A program made the translations under genes and the position numbers. Shown here piece by piece: positions 11,131-22,800 of a stretch of 64,000 bases of DNA. The stretch covers positions 226,366,961-226,430,960 of the forward strand of contig CP136066.1 in assembly GCA_032622095.1 (NCBI GenBank). Direction: 5' to 3'. Every line of letters begins with the position of its first letter. Within the stretch, counting starts at the first letter, position 1. The stretch is from Siphonodentalium dalli (lineage: Eukaryota; Mollusca; Scaphopoda; Gadilida; Siphonodentaliidae). Under the pieces are notes generated by a model. It saw nothing but the letters and a program-made list of their open reading frames with translations, was not told the origin of the DNA and searched no databases.

Positions 11131-11745
11131 GTACCATACATAACAAGAGGTGTGCACTCGAGTGCTAGCATACCGCCACCGTGGCAAATTCAACCCGCAT
11201 TATCTGTAAACCCAACAAAAAAGATTTTTAACTTTAAGACAAATTCGGACTAATTATATCGATATGGTGTCACAAGAAGCTTGTACAGAAAAAATTATTC
11301 AAATTGGTTCATATTTGTTAAAGTTATTAAGTCAGGGATAAGTCGAAAATGAAGTGTAATATTACGAAAAACAGTCAGAGCCAATCCCTAGCCACATCAT
11401 GTAGAGAGGGTATTGTGAGAAGCATGTATACCAAAAATCGGTTCATATTTGTTAAAGTTATTAAATCGAACAGAATTTTCTAAGTCAAAATAAGTCGAAA
11501 ATGAGGCGTAACTTAAAAACAAAAAGTCGGACCGAACCGCAATTAGCATCATACGGAGAGGCAGTCCTAAGGAGATTGCATACAAAAAATTATTGAAATC
11601 GGTTCATAGTTGGCATAGTTATGAGGTCGGGTGGACGAAGGATGGACGGACAGAAGGATGGACACACGCAGGGAGAAAGCGTGACGGACGGACGCAGTCA
11701 ATCCAGTATACCCCCCATTTTCTTCGAAAGTGGGGGTATAAAAAG
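11131..11745. repeat. dispersed repeat with ACGG tract and TATACCCCC hairpin end
   Basis: Three related segments contain TCGGTTCATATTTGTTAAAG or close variants. An ACGG-rich stretch follows at 11630-11700, then the hairpin TATACCCCCCATTTT / GTGGGGGTATA at about 11706-11740. The same terminal design occurs near 10301 and 44290. Confidence 0.65.
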
Positions 11746-11840
11746 TAAAATGCCCCAACAGAAACCATAAATACTAGTAAATATAAACTCACGAGTACGG
11801 AATCGAATCGTAAGATTTATAACAATAAATATAATCTCAC

Positions 11841-12125
11841 CAGTATGGAATCGTAAGACTTGAGTTCCTTCGCTGGAGTCTTCTCCATCTCTAGAACCTG
11901 TTTCTCATGTTCGAGATATTCATTGTTCTCCTTAACTTTTTCCTTCCGTAACTGATAGCCAGTGTGTCGCTTCGGTTGCACCTTCATAAGTTCCTGATAA
12001 ATCTGCAAATGTTTATCGAGAAGCTTGTTCTCGGAGGACTGATCGTCTCCCTTTGCAGCATTTGAGTTCATATTTGAACAATCCATAGAATTATTTTGGT
12101 CATCACAGACAAACTTCGAGATTTC
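11841..12125 (-). CDS. J-domain protein gene, exon 11 (last one found)
   Basis: 95 codons (residues 344-438), preceded by ATTTTCAG and followed by the donor GTGAGA. It begins EISKFVCDDQNN and ends PAKELKSYDSIL. The middle part, with KLLDKHLQIYQELMKVQP and the charged stretch after YQLRKEKVKENNEYLEHEKQ, is predicted to be helical. The exon ends in phase 0 with no stop, so the coding region continues beyond it. No further exon was found between 1 and 11840. No functional motif is recognised. Confidence 0.8.
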
Positions 12126-12199
12126 CTGAAAATTAATTTATGCCAAGTTTAGTGAATTTAGTGTGTATAACCCATAGAAAGACCCACATAGACTGGAGC

Positions 12200-13479
12200 C
12201 AGGGTTCACACTGCCGCTTGCCAAATTGCCAAATTTTTGGCAATGGCAAAAAATATTTTCATTTGGCAAAAAATATTTTAAATGTTGGCAAGTGAGTTTT
12301 TAATTATGGGATGTGAACTATCTAGTCATAAAACATCATCGAACGTGGGTTATTCGTTACGTGTGCCGAATTACAGACAATAGAATGGGAAACCAAAACA
12401 AGAAATCTATCAATTTACATGTAGCGCAGTCAGCAGTGTTATGTCAACAGTTATATGTAATATTCTTTAGTTTTCACAAAATGGTAATCCCATCTTTCTG
12501 TCATAATCAAACTTCCATCAAACCGCTAATCGACCGTGGTTAAATGTGAGTCGGAAAAAAATGATGTTCTGTAAAATGTTCATTGAAGCTGTTGTTGTAA
12601 GTACTGTGTGACATGATCTCAATGTTGATACCGTAAAAGGTAATTATTAATTTGTTTTGACATTTAATCCTCACTTTGCCCATTTGGATTATGGACGCAT
12701 GTAGTCATTGGAACAATGCATATTAACCCTTTACCCAACAAACCGGCCAAAACCGGCCAAATAAAGCTTCAACAGCCTAAAATATCTTCGGTCTGTCTCA
12801 ATAGAACCATACAAATATGGATATCATTGGAACCGGCTCCTTGACCAAACTGTGATAGTTACAGTTATGCCCTGTGCCAATGCATTCTCTTATATATGCG
12901 AGTCGACCATAGGTCGCCTCGCATATATAAGAGAATGCATTGGCCTACACTTTTTACCATTTTTTCTTACATTCTTTAACAATTTTATAATTTTTAATGT
13001 GTTAAGCCAATGCATTCTCTTATATATGCGAGGCGACCTATGGTCGACTCGCATATATAAGAGAATGCATTGGCACAGGGCGCTTCTGTTGGGTAAAGGG
13101 TTAATGGCGACATTATATAGCACAGCGAGTTTAAGACAATAGGTTAATCAGCTGATTGTGAATGACAATGGATTTATTTATGGCTCGTTGATTTCAGCAG
13201 TAATAAAAGGTGAAATAATAAAATGTATACTTGATGACTGTGTAAACGTAGTTTCAAGGCAGGTGTCGCTTAGATATTGATTGCTACTTTGATATTTTTA
13301 ATATAACTAATTGCTTTTCTAGTAGCTCATTTTACCTGTGTATGTGGTTAGTTTTTAACAAAGATAAAAACACGATAATTTCCCCAATAATACGCGCAAT
13401 GAAATTTGGCAAAAAAAAATTTAATTTGGCAAAAAATAATTTCATTTCAAAAATATTTGGCAAGAGAGTGCCAACACTG
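12200..13479. mobile_element. hAT-like element (CAGGGTTCACACTGCC / TTGGCAAA-rich), nested host
   Basis: Termini are CAGGGTTCACACTGCC at the left and AGTGCCAACACTG at the right, with subterminal TTTGGCAAAAAATA repeats at both ends. Flanks ACTGGAGC (12192-12199) and ACTCGATC (13480-13487) agree at 6 of 8 bases, fitting an aged 8-bp hAT duplication. A piggyBac-type MITE (12723-13104) sits inside. A related element is at 42829-44677. Confidence 0.6.
12723..13104. mobile_element. piggyBac-type MITE, copy B
   Basis: TTAACCCTTTACCCAACA at the left, TGTTGGGTAAAGGGTTAA at the right. Two inverted 69-bp hairpins lie at about 12876-12943 and 13007-13075. The body (CCGGCCAAATAAAGCTTCAA, ATATGGATATCATTGGAACC) is nearly identical to the other copies. 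Nested in the hAT-like element around it. Confidence 0.9.
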
Positions 13480-13487
13480 ACTCGATC

Positions 13488-14190
13488 CAGGGATTTTTCT
13501 GCCTATTTTGGGAATGGGTCCAGGTCCGTACGAATTGGGAAAAAGGTGTCTCTACAGACCAAAATTTTCCATGTTTTAGAAAAATTCAATTAATCACTGT
13601 TACACACAAGTAAATAATACTAATACCGTAATTTTCGGTGTATAACGCAACTTAAACACAGGTAACTCAAAGATGGAATAAAAGCCTCCAGTAATTGGAA
13701 ATTCACAGATAACAACAGAAGGATTCAAGCCATCCACCAAACTTCCGACGGAAAAACGGTAATAAAACACCCAAGGATGGATAGGTATCTAGCTGTAATT
13801 CAATAAATAAAATAAAATAATTAATACCAAATCAATGTGTCCGTGTTATCATTCCCATATGAGCTACCAGTACGGTACTACTCTCGGGCTCAAAATAAAC
13901 GTGCAGACCCAAATAATAGTGCAGGGGGAAATTTCCAGCAAATGTTTATAAATGCGGGAGGTAAACACCTGGCTCGCCCTGCTATTTTCATTTTTGGAAT
14001 TCCTCTCAAGCGAGTGACGTATTTACTATAATAACTGTCAAACTTTGATAATTATTCAATAAACCCGATGGTATTATATACCTGCGTGCAATTGGGAATT
14101 TGGTGGTTGAAAATTGGGAAAAAGGTGCCCTTTTCCTATTGGGAATGGGGCCGCATACCGGACCCTGAGGACACCTAAAAAAAATCCCTG
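13488..14190. mobile_element. probable hAT-like element (CAGGGATTTTT termini)
   Basis: CAGGGATTTTTCTGCC at the left; AAAAAAAATCCCTG at the right. GGGAATGGG and GGGAAAAAGGTG recur in inverted form near both ends. It directly follows the ACTCGATC that also borders the preceding element. The right flank GGAGCAGA matches only part of an 8-bp duplication. Confidence 0.5.
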
Positions 14191-14239
14191 GGAGCAGATG
14201 ATAAATACTATGTTTTCTACCCATAGAGAGTACAAACAA

Positions 14240-14875
14240 TTATTTTCATTTTCACATTAAATAGGGGGTTTCTGCTTACAGTACAGTGATAGTACGGCTG
14301 GGTGGGTGGTAACCAGTGTTGTATTGCTAAAATATAAAGTGAGGGAACAGACCATTCATCGTGCAGCGATGACCGACGCAGAATGCATCGTGGGGGAGAG
14401 ACCGTGAGAAGGTTTCATAGGTGGGGGTTCGGGAAAATTTTGTAAAAAAAATATCAAAGGAGGCATTTCCTCACGTCTCCTCTTCATATAGTCAAAAAAA
14501 AATCTGCAATAAATTTTTATCAAAAATGGTTTGTATGAATACAAATTGTCTGTATATTTATTACATATATAGAACTGGCAGGATTCATTCACTTGTCAAC
14601 CCCCATATTTTCAAGTAGGTCTATATCAGGAATACCGAGGGATAACTTCTTGTCTATTGACTATTCTATGTTCAGCCTTATAATGGTGTACATGTATGTG
14701 GCTATTAAATTGCTTCGTGTGCTGCACAATGAGTAATTTCACCACGACGGCTAAATGTATACGTCCCTTCTGGCTAAAAAGTGAGGGGACGCTGTTCCCA
14801 CAGAAAAACATCGCTGCCAGTAACCAGTATTATTATTATTATGAAAGAATTTATCAATCTCTACCAGAGATAGCC
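14240..14875. other. intronic stretch without recognised features
   Basis: No exon, clear terminal repeat or tandem array was seen. The short ORFs are low-complexity. Confidence 0.4.
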
Positions 14876-15178
14876 GGGGGACCTCGTGGGTAGTAAATGT
14901 ACAATAACGACCCGGGGACCTCGTGGTGAGTAAATATATAGTAATGAACTGGGGACCTCGTGGGTGGTAAATGTATAAGTAATGACCTGGGGACCTCGTG
15001 TTGGTAAATGTGCAGTAATGACCCGGGAACCTCGTGTGTAGTAAATGACAATAATGACCTTGGGACCTCGTGGGTGGTGGATGTGCAGTAATGACCCGGG
15101 GACCTTGTGAGTAGTAAATGTACATGGGGACCTCGTGGGTACTAAATTTACAGAAATGACCAGTGGACCTCGCTGTCT
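14876..15178. repeat. minisatellite of GGGGACCTCGTGGGTAGTAA units
   Basis: About eight imperfect units of roughly 36 bp, each GGGACCTCGTGGGTAGTAAA followed by TGTACAGTAATGACCC. Stop-free reverse frames here give repetitive PRGP/HEVPG peptides, which are artefacts. Confidence 0.9.
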
Positions 15179-15629
15179 TGATTATTTCTTTTCACATAAC
15201 GTGGATCATACAAAGCTTAAATTAATTCTTATTATGAAACATAAATCATAACACAAAATTCTTCTTTGGGTTTCTGCTATCTTTTATTTTCCTATTCTTT
15301 ATGACTATATCAGAAACTGCCTATACAGCAGAGTGCTCTACCTATCATTAGCTTATGTCAGCTTCCGGTGGGTAAGACATGGTACCTCTATTTGTGGACT
15401 CTTCTACTATAGGGCATCCCCCCTCTACTCACATAATGTGGGTTACACAAAACCAGTCATATTTCCTTTCTCATACTGTCATCGGCTGGGTACTAGTCTG
15501 TGGTTTTCTAAATTTAGCGTGAGTTTTTCCAGCCAAAACGGCAAAACCGATCACCACTATAAAGAAGGGTGCACATTTTTATGAGGGGTAGGTATCTGAG
15601 AATCAGAATTTTATTTTATTTGACCTAAC
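15179..15629. other. intronic stretch, nothing recognised
   Basis: AT-rich sequence downstream of the minisatellite up to the donor of exon 10. No repeat structure is obvious. Confidence 0.4.
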
Positions 15630-15854
15630 CTGTATCTTCTCAGAGCTGTCGATGTTTGCTTTCATTTCTCTTTCTCTCTTTGTTTTGTCGACTAGTTTTT
15701 TCAATTCCATATTCCTCGTTTCCTTATCGAAAACTTCATCTGATCTCATGTTAACGTCTGCAGACTGATGTCGAATTTTGGGCTTGTCATAAGCAAAAGC
15801 ATCGTCGGGTAACACATTATCCATATCAGCTGATCCCGTACGAGCAGCTTTCTT
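15630..15854 (-). CDS. J-domain protein gene, exon 10
   Basis: 75 codons (residues 269-343), acceptor TTCCAG, donor GTTAGG, phase 0 at both ends. It starts KKAARTGSADMDN and ends ANIDSSEKIQ. The first half is acidic/polar and probably disordered (LPDDAFAYDKP). The second half (MELKKLVDKTKREREMK) is a charged helix. It joins exon 9 as AKLQ-KKAAR. No domain is recognised. Confidence 0.85.
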
Positions 15855-16246
15855 CTGGAATAGATCAAAATACAGGTGGTAATGGCAATGTCCACACATA
15901 TTCAATCATGGGAGGAGCTTATGATTGGTAGGACAGTAGGCGTCTGCAGAAATAGTTTTACAGCGCATGCCTATATGCTATAATATACCCGAGAACATGC
16001 ATTATTTTCATCTTTCATTATGAAAAATATGACGATTGTCACACAGCACACAAAACGAACAAGAGCTGCCTGTCACCCATCGCATGCTCCCCCGAGACGT
16101 TATACTGCTTCACTCAAAGAAATACCAAATAGTGCCATCCGTTATTGCAATCTCGACTTCAAGGTGGGAATACACATACTGGTATATGTATCTGCGTCCT
16201 ACAGCTGTAGCGAATTTGCAGACATACCCAAGCAACATGTGCATGT

Positions 16247-16301
16247 ACAGTAATGGTCTAAGTAATCGACGTCTTAACCACAGCAGAATTATAACCTATG
16301 G
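16247..16301. mobile_element. mariner-like MITE fragment (one arm)
   Basis: TACAGTAATGGTCTAAGTAA followed by TCGACGTCTTAACCACAGCA matches the left arm of 31929-32097. The right arm is missing. Confidence 0.6.
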
Positions 16302-16478
16302 CTGAGATACTCAGGCAGACTGACCCAAAAATCTACATTTTCAGATAAACTAGGATGAAGAACTCAAGAACAGAAAACGCAAACAAAATGATTGAACGCT
16401 CAATGGAAAGTGCTCATGGTAGTGAACATTCATATCAAATTTCATTGAGTATACCCGCCATTTACTTTGGTTATGAGG

Positions 16479-17582
16479 TAGAGATGGGCGGTTAACCGTG
16501 GAATCAGTTCGGTTTCGGTTGTCGGGAAAAACCGGAAATGACAACCGTGGTAAGTTGGGAAAACCCGTGGTTTCGGTTGTCACAACTTCCTGTAATCATG
16601 GCAGAACACGACGAACAAACGAGTCCTGTGTGGAAATATTTTTCAAAGAAAGATAAGAAATCTAAGTGTGCCGCCTGTAATATATGCAGAAAGGAGTTCG
16701 CACGGTGAAATCGCGCGACGAATTAATTACGTTGCTTCCGTGTACACCTATTTTCGCCGTAGTAAACACAACACTAGTCAGTTTATTTCTCATGTTATTT
16801 AATCATTAAGGCCGTACAAATACTCTGAAAGCTGAATTTGATAACGAAGATACGATATCAAAAGGTATCAATGATTGTTACCCGCATTCCTTATTAGTTT
16901 TTATCACTGTTTGGATGTTAAATCGTCAAATATATTTGTGCGCCGTTGATTAAAAATGTTATGCCGGAATCGGAGCCGGAATGAATTATACCGTTTGTCG
17001 GTAAACTGTTGAGAAATAGCACTCATTCAGGTGACTTGTATTGGATGCATGTATACTGTATAGTGTGTACAATATTATGTTCCCTAAATATGGTAATAGG
17101 CATATAGCCAGATAATGTGATTGAGAGATTCTAGTCATGTTTTATTTTCATTTTGTTGTTTATTTCCAATTTTATTTTTCAAATCATAACTATACACATA
17201 TATCTAGTCACACACATTAGTTTTATGCCAATATAAATGATCATTATATTATTTCACACTTATGATCATATGATGCTGAATTGCAGTCATACACAATACA
17301 CAGACTCACTTGCATTCTAGCACTGCCACTCGACATGGACATTAACAATATACATGTAATAGTAACAATATGATACATAATTTAATATTATAAAAGGACA
17401 TGTACCTCACAAGTTATGGTGATACAATTGGTGTGTTTTCTTTGTAATATGATGAAGCATAATTAGATTTTGTTCACATTAGTAATTTTTATTAATAAAA
17501 ACCGAAACCGAAACCGAGACTCAACTCTTTTTCCACAACCGAAACCGAAACCGAGGCAAAATTTCACAACCGCCCATCTCTA
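16479..17582. mobile_element. hAT element (TAGAGATGGGCGGTT termini), deletion derivative
   Basis: A perfect 15-bp inverted repeat, TAGAGATGGGCGGTT / AACCGCCCATCTCTA, with the 8-bp duplication TTATGAGG at 16471-16478 and 17583-17590. Subterminal GGTTTCGGTTGT and CCGAAACCGAAACCGA repeats point inward from each end. It keeps the first codons of a BED-finger transposase (16598-16708) but no catalytic part. Confidence 0.92.
16598..16708 (+). pseudogene. BED zinc-finger start of a hAT transposase, truncated
   Basis: A 36-codon remnant beginning MAEHDEQTSPVWKYF and continuing KKDKKSKCAACNICRKEF before a stop. The S-x-VW-x-YF aromatic pair and the Cys pair match the front half of a BED finger, the DNA-binding N-terminus of many hAT transposases. 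The second zinc-ligand pair, the dimerisation region and the catalytic core are absent. It lies 119 bp inside the left terminus of its element, the expected place for a transposase start. Confidence 0.75.
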
Positions 17583-18070
17583 TTATGAGGATACTACAAC
17601 ATTGACAAAAATGTTACTTGTTAAACAAATTTAACCAATATCACCCATCTGAATTAGTGACCAACCAGAAGAGTGGAAATGACCCCACAATTGATTTTAT
17701 GGGTGGAGTGATATGTCAGCTGATGTCAATCAAGAATTCACCATTCGACCCCAAATATGTTTATACTATGAAATAGTGTTGAAACGATTAGGGGTTTTCA
17801 AAAGTCGACCAGTTGACAAGAGAAGTTAACTACAAGTCTAGTTGAACCCCATCTGCCAGCTACTGGTGACATGATTTACAACGGAACGATGACTTAGGTA
17901 ACAACTTGAACAAGGCCCATTGAAGGATCAGTGAATAATGTAGTTCTAAGCTAATTAAAACAATATGCCTGCTAGTGCAGCTGCACACCAGCACTGAGTT
18001 GTTAGCATCTTTTGAGAAATCTAGGGACACCGTGCATGATGAGTTGAGCTCTCGATCTGCATGTGCTACA

Positions 18071-18324
18071 CAAGCCTTGAAATAGTGAGCCTGTCATTTG
18101 CAGAATGAGGTCCCCAGAGGGTGAATTTAGTGATGCTACCCCGCATAGCGGGCTAGCATCACCAAATTCACCCTCTGGGGACCTCATTCTGCTTACACCT
18201 CAGCAGAATGACGTTCCCAGAGGGTGAATTTGGTGATGCTAGCCCGCTATGCGGGGTAGCATCACTAAATTCACCCTCTGGGGACCTCATTCTGCAAATG
18301 ACAGGCTCACTATTTCAAGGCTTG
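18071..18324. mobile_element. GAGGTCCCCAGAGGG-palindrome MITE, CAAGCCTTGAAATAG subfamily
   Basis: Inverted ends CAAGCCTTGAAATAGTGAGC and GCTCACTATTTCAAGGCTTG surround two adjacent palindromes of the GAGGTCCCCAGAGGG type, joined by about 20 bp. It is more compact than the copies at 30176 or 36991 because the long spacer is missing. Confidence 0.85.
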
Positions 18325-18540
18325 GTGCTACACCTGTATCATGTGTTAACACATGGCAGCATATCGGTGTCATCAAAGGGTCACTAAAGGGAGTAATAAC
18401 TGGATCTCTGAATAATAAGAGTACCGATCTACATGTGCTACACCTGTATCCTGTGTTAACACACGGCAGCATATCGGGGTCATCAAAGAGTCCCTAATGA
18501 GAGTAATAACTGGATCTCTGAATAATAAGAGTACCGTTGT
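18325..18540. repeat. tandem duplication of about 110 bp
   Basis: CTACACCTGTATC, TGTGTTAACACA, GGCAGCATATCGG, GAGTAATAACTGGATCTCTG and AATAATAAGAGTACCG occur in the same order twice, with a few substitutions. Confidence 0.85.
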
Positions 18541-18611
18541 ATTGAAGTATGTTCATTATTTGAAGGGATCTTTATGGCAATCAGTAGGCCATGTTGGGGA
18601 TTTGTTTTGAC

Positions 18612-18720
18612 TAAGGCCAAAAAAAAAAACAATCTCTGTTTCCGATAACATGGGGAACATTTTCCAGGTAGGCAGGCAGGTTTTTTTTTTTTTACATTTT
18701 TTTTTTTTTTTTTACCGGCC
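18612..18720. mobile_element. PIF/Harbinger-like terminal fragment
   Basis: TAA-GGCCAAAAAAAAAAACAA then TCTCTGTTTCCGATAAC resembles the termini at 32791 and 9632. A long T-rich run follows. The second terminus is not clear. Confidence 0.45.
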
Positions 18721-18728
18721 ATTTGAAA

Positions 18729-20050
18729 GCGATAAAATCATAGTGTAGTACACCCTTTAACATGTATTATAAAATTGGCATGCTTTTATACATGTTAACT
18801 GGTAATATATTATACAGCTTGCTGGACTATTAGGTCATGTATTAGGTATTAAAGATATTCTATGAAAATAAAGTTTTGGAGACAACTTCCAATTGAATGT
18901 ATATAATGGCTACTAGTATGTGCTCAAGTGTGAAGATTCAAGATATTAGGCTATGGCTGTGGGTTTAGAGTTATTCCTCTTACATAGTCCATGCAGCTAT
19001 CAGCCCACAATGCAACAGTATCATCTGAAACCTTTATTTACAAATTACATGTGGCCAGAACAATGTTTCTGACTGTTCTTCCAGATGTCATGGATATGCA
19101 GGAGTAAACATGTTTTGTTCCAATCTTCCCCTGAATATCTCTGGTGTAGATTGGGCCTGAAGTTACACATTTGATGCCATTGTATTCATCACTGCCTACG
19201 CAATTTTCCAAGTGTTGGTGTTGGAAGAGAGATCGTTTTGTGGAATAAATAGTTGCCATTTCAATCAAACTTATTGTATTTTCATCCCCTCTTATTTCTC
19301 TTCATAGATGATCATTATTTTTAAGTGACAATGCAGAATTGATTACCTGCCAACTTTCAGTGTAATTAACAGCAAGTTATCACATAATCCTTACAGTACA
19401 TGTATGCACATCAGATGATCAGAAATGTGTGTTTAATATTTGCATACAGTGCAGTTGTTTCTATCACAGTAGTATTTGCTACTTGGTCGGTATAACATCA
19501 AAGAGCCTGTCGTAAATAGTTACACGGAGTTGATTCATGTGACCCACTGAGGCGTTTGGTTGGTGACACAGTGATCCAGTTGGTGTGTCATTCATAACAG
19601 ACAGTTGTTTATTTGAAGTGGGTTAAACTCAGGTTTCTGTGAATATTCAAGGATGCCAATGCATTTTAATCTTGGATAATGATTTCTTCTGATCAATGGT
19701 GATGGCAATTTCGGCTTTTGACGACGCTAATTTCCAGGACTGATTACACAATACAGACATTCATTTTCCCACCAAAATGCACGTGCTTTTCACGGTTTAA
19801 TTTTGTCGCGAACAGAGTTGTCTTTCAAGTATGGTTTGCGCCCAATTCAGCGAAGGAATTTAAGGGAGCTACCGGTATAATACATTGTAATTTTTTAAAT
19901 ACACAGCCCACAAAATACGGGGGGATTTCCGTAGTGACTCGTCAGGGTAGAGTTTGATTTACGCCAGGCTATTCACTGCGTAGCATGGCCGACCGGTTTG
20001 TCTTATTTATATCCAGAATGCGCGATCGCGTACACCGACCTGCACATGCG
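18729..20050. other. intronic stretch, nothing recognised
   Basis: Plain AT-rich intron sequence. No exon, terminal repeat or array was recognised on either strand. Confidence 0.4.
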
Positions 20051-20154
20051 TCAGTTTTGTATGTGATGGGTGTTTAGTTCTGCTGTTGGTATTGTAAAAA
20101 CCATAGCTATTAAACTCACAGACGGACAGGTTACTATGGACAAGAAAATCTCAG

Positions 20155-20215
20155 CCAGGCCGGGTAACGGAAACAGAGACGTTTTTTTTTTTGGCCTAAT
20201 CGCCTGGCGAATTTC
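20155..20215. mobile_element. PIF/Harbinger-like terminus, opposite orientation
   Basis: GTAACGGAAACAGAGACG then a T run and GGCC-TAA is the complement of the 18612 terminus. Only this end is identified. Confidence 0.45.
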
Positions 20216-20785
20216 AGTGTATTTAATAATCGAGTCGACATTGATTAGGTCCAAAAAATATATACCTGTGTTTCTGGTGACATGCAAGACAAAAATAGGG
20301 GCGGGCGGGTGTCTTTTCATTTTTTTTTTTTTCATTTATTGTGTTAGCCGGGCTGCTGAAAAACCCACCCACCCCTAGTGTTCGGAAAAAATTTGCAGAC
20401 CCCTCCCTGCTGTGAGCTAATTGAAGTGTGGTATAATTTTTGGTTTAACAGTACACGCGATGTGTCCGTTTTATACGGAAATGAATCAAAAAATAAAATT
20501 GGATGCGTACTAATTTTCCAAAATCAATAAAATGAACAAGGTCGGGGGTGCCGGAATAGGGGTGGGTGGCTCACCAGAAACACAGGTCTTTTTATTTTGG
20601 TCTTAATCGACTAATCGTTTCCATGCTACTATGGAATGCTGACATTCTGATTCCCGATTGACCAGGTCAAATGGATGAATTGTTCTATCTGACATGTAGT
20701 ATTTATTTTTATCTGTTCTATGCATATGACATATTCTTAAGTTCCTATAATATCTGTTGCATGAGTTCGTACACCAACAAAATAC

Positions 20786-20951
20786 CTGAAGTTTTGCTTC
20801 TTTCTTTTTGCTTTTCTTCTCGTTTTTCTTTTCCTTTGCCTCAATTTTCTTCAAGTTGCCCATGATTTCTTCTTCCTTCTTTAATTGTTCCATCCTCTGT
20901 CTTTCTAGTTCTTTCTTGATATCAAACCTAGTGTCCAGCTTGTGGCTTGCA
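20786..20951 (-). CDS. J-domain protein gene, exon 9
   Basis: One base completing the codon split with exon 8 (Ser 213), then 55 codons (residues 214-268). Acceptor TTTTTCAG, donor GTATTT, phase 2 to 0. It starts ASHKLDTRFDIKKELERQ and ends SKKKEAKLQ. Almost all residues are Lys, Glu, Arg, Gln, Met or Leu, so a long single helix or coiled coil is expected. The run KEKKNEKKSKKK is strongly basic and could bind nucleic acid or act as a nuclear signal; this is speculation. Confidence 0.85.
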
Positions 20952-21831
20952 CTGAAAAATAACAAAGAAATGTGAGGGAGCCAGTCAGGTTGTCTTCTCA
21001 ATCTCAATATGTCTGGCATGAAGTTTTGGGGTTCAGTAATTATATATGTAATGCAATGGATTAAAGTGATGTGAAACACTCCGGTATGGTGATCAGATAG
21101 AAATGGAGAATAATCTTGTTCAAAGTAGTAATTTTTACAAATAGTATATCCAAATTGACAACACACACCGTCATTTTTATATATTAATTAAATGCAGTGA
21201 CTCTCGTAGGCAAAATCATTTTTGTTAGTTTATCGCCGATAGATGCGTCCCGAATTGAGTAGTAAATATTTACATTTGAACGTAGTTCTGAGGATGTTTT
21301 CTATGGAGTGTTACGGTCGATTTGCTTCAAATTTTCGGCGATGTTAGTAGAATGTTACATTCCTCCAGTTGTCATAGCGCCTGAATACTAACTATCAGTT
21401 TAACGCACCCAAACAAAAAACCATTCCCCCCGTCAGTTGTGGCATGAAATCCCGCTCATTCACAAATAAATGACATTATTAAAAACTTTTTCAGTCTTGT
21501 CTGTGTCGACAGGCTATATATCCACTTATTTTCATAAATATTGACAAAAATGAAATCGACACAGTTCATCTCCCGAAAAAACAAGTACATAATATGTCTT
21601 TAATATTTGAAATCCAAGATGGGTACTGGCAGCCATGTCTTTTAACAAATTTTTGAAAATATTGATGGCTCTCATCTGGAGGTCACCCCGAAGATCAATA
21701 TGAAGTTTGGTAACGATAAGATGAGGAAATTGTTGCTGAATCATGGACGCAGTCTCACGAAATAATACAGACACAAACCCATGGCAATAGCTCAAACATG
21801 TTGAGCTGAAGAGGTATAAAGAGGTATAAAC

Positions 21832-21914
21832 CTTGGTTTAGTTTCCTTCACTTGCTTCTCTTTTTCTGTCTTCACCATCTTCTCTCTCAGCTCCTTCCCA
21901 ATCTTCTCCATTTC
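21832..21914 (-). CDS. J-domain protein gene, exon 8
   Basis: 27 codons plus two bases (residues 186-212 and part of 213). Acceptor TCACAG, donor GTTTAT. It reads EMEKIGKELREKMVKTEK then EKQVKETKP, a charged helix that continues that of exon 7 (EQKRREK-EMEK). It sits 41 bases left of a piggyBac-type MITE (21955), so that element landed very close to a splice acceptor. Confidence 0.82.
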
Positions 21915-21954
21915 CTGTGAATATTTTCAATGAGTTACATAATTATAAAGGCCA

Positions 21955-22354
21955 TTAACCCTTTACCCAACAAACCGGCCAAAACCGGCCAAATAAAGCT
22001 TCAACAGCCTAAAATATCTTCGGTCTGTCTCAATAAAACCATACAAATATGGATATCATTGGAACCGGCTCCTTGACCGCATTGTGATAGTTACAGTTAG
22101 CCCTGTGCCAATGCATTCTCTTATATATGCGAGTCGACCATAGGTCGCCTCGCATATATAAGAGAATGCATTGGCCTAAAAAAAAATCTTTTTTTAACAC
22201 TTTTTACCATTTTTTCTTACATTCTTTAACAATTTTATAATTTTTAATGTGTTAAGCCAATGCATTCTCTTATATATGCGAGGCGACCTATGGTCGACTC
22301 GCATATATAAGAGAATGCATTGGCACAGGGCCCTTCTGTTGGGTAAAGGGTTAA
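21955..22354. mobile_element. piggyBac-type MITE, copy C
   Basis: TTAA-flanked with the CCCTTTACCCAACA ends. Hairpins at about 22106-22174 and 22257-22325. Its right TTAA (22351-22354) also serves as the left TTAA of the next element. Confidence 0.9.
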
Positions 22355-22800
22355 CCCTTTTCGTGATGGGAGCTGAGCTGGTGGTGCATTAAAGATCCTT
22401 TGCCAGTGCATTCTCTTATATATTCAAGTCTCCCATATAGAGCCTCACACATATAAGAGATTACACTGGCTTACAAGGTTAAGGTGAATATTGTTAGGCT
22501 AATGTAATCTCTTATATATATATGCAAGGCTCACTATGGGAGACTCGCATATATAAGAGAATGCACTGGCTTACAAGGTCATGGTAAATATTGTTAGGCT
22601 AATATTCTCTTATTTATGTGAGGCTCACTATGTGAGACTCGCATATATAAGAGAATGCACTGGCTTAGAAGACAAGGTAAATATTGTTAAACCAATGTAT
22701 TCTCTGATATATGCAAAGATCACTATGGGAGACTCGCATATATAAGAGAATGCACTGGCTTATAAGGTCAATGTAAATATTGTTAGGCCAATGTATTCTC

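Noticed and set aside
14751-15125. 124-codon reverse ORF with PRGPR/HEVPGS repeats
   Set aside because: A product of the 36-bp minisatellite; no splice context with the J-domain exons.
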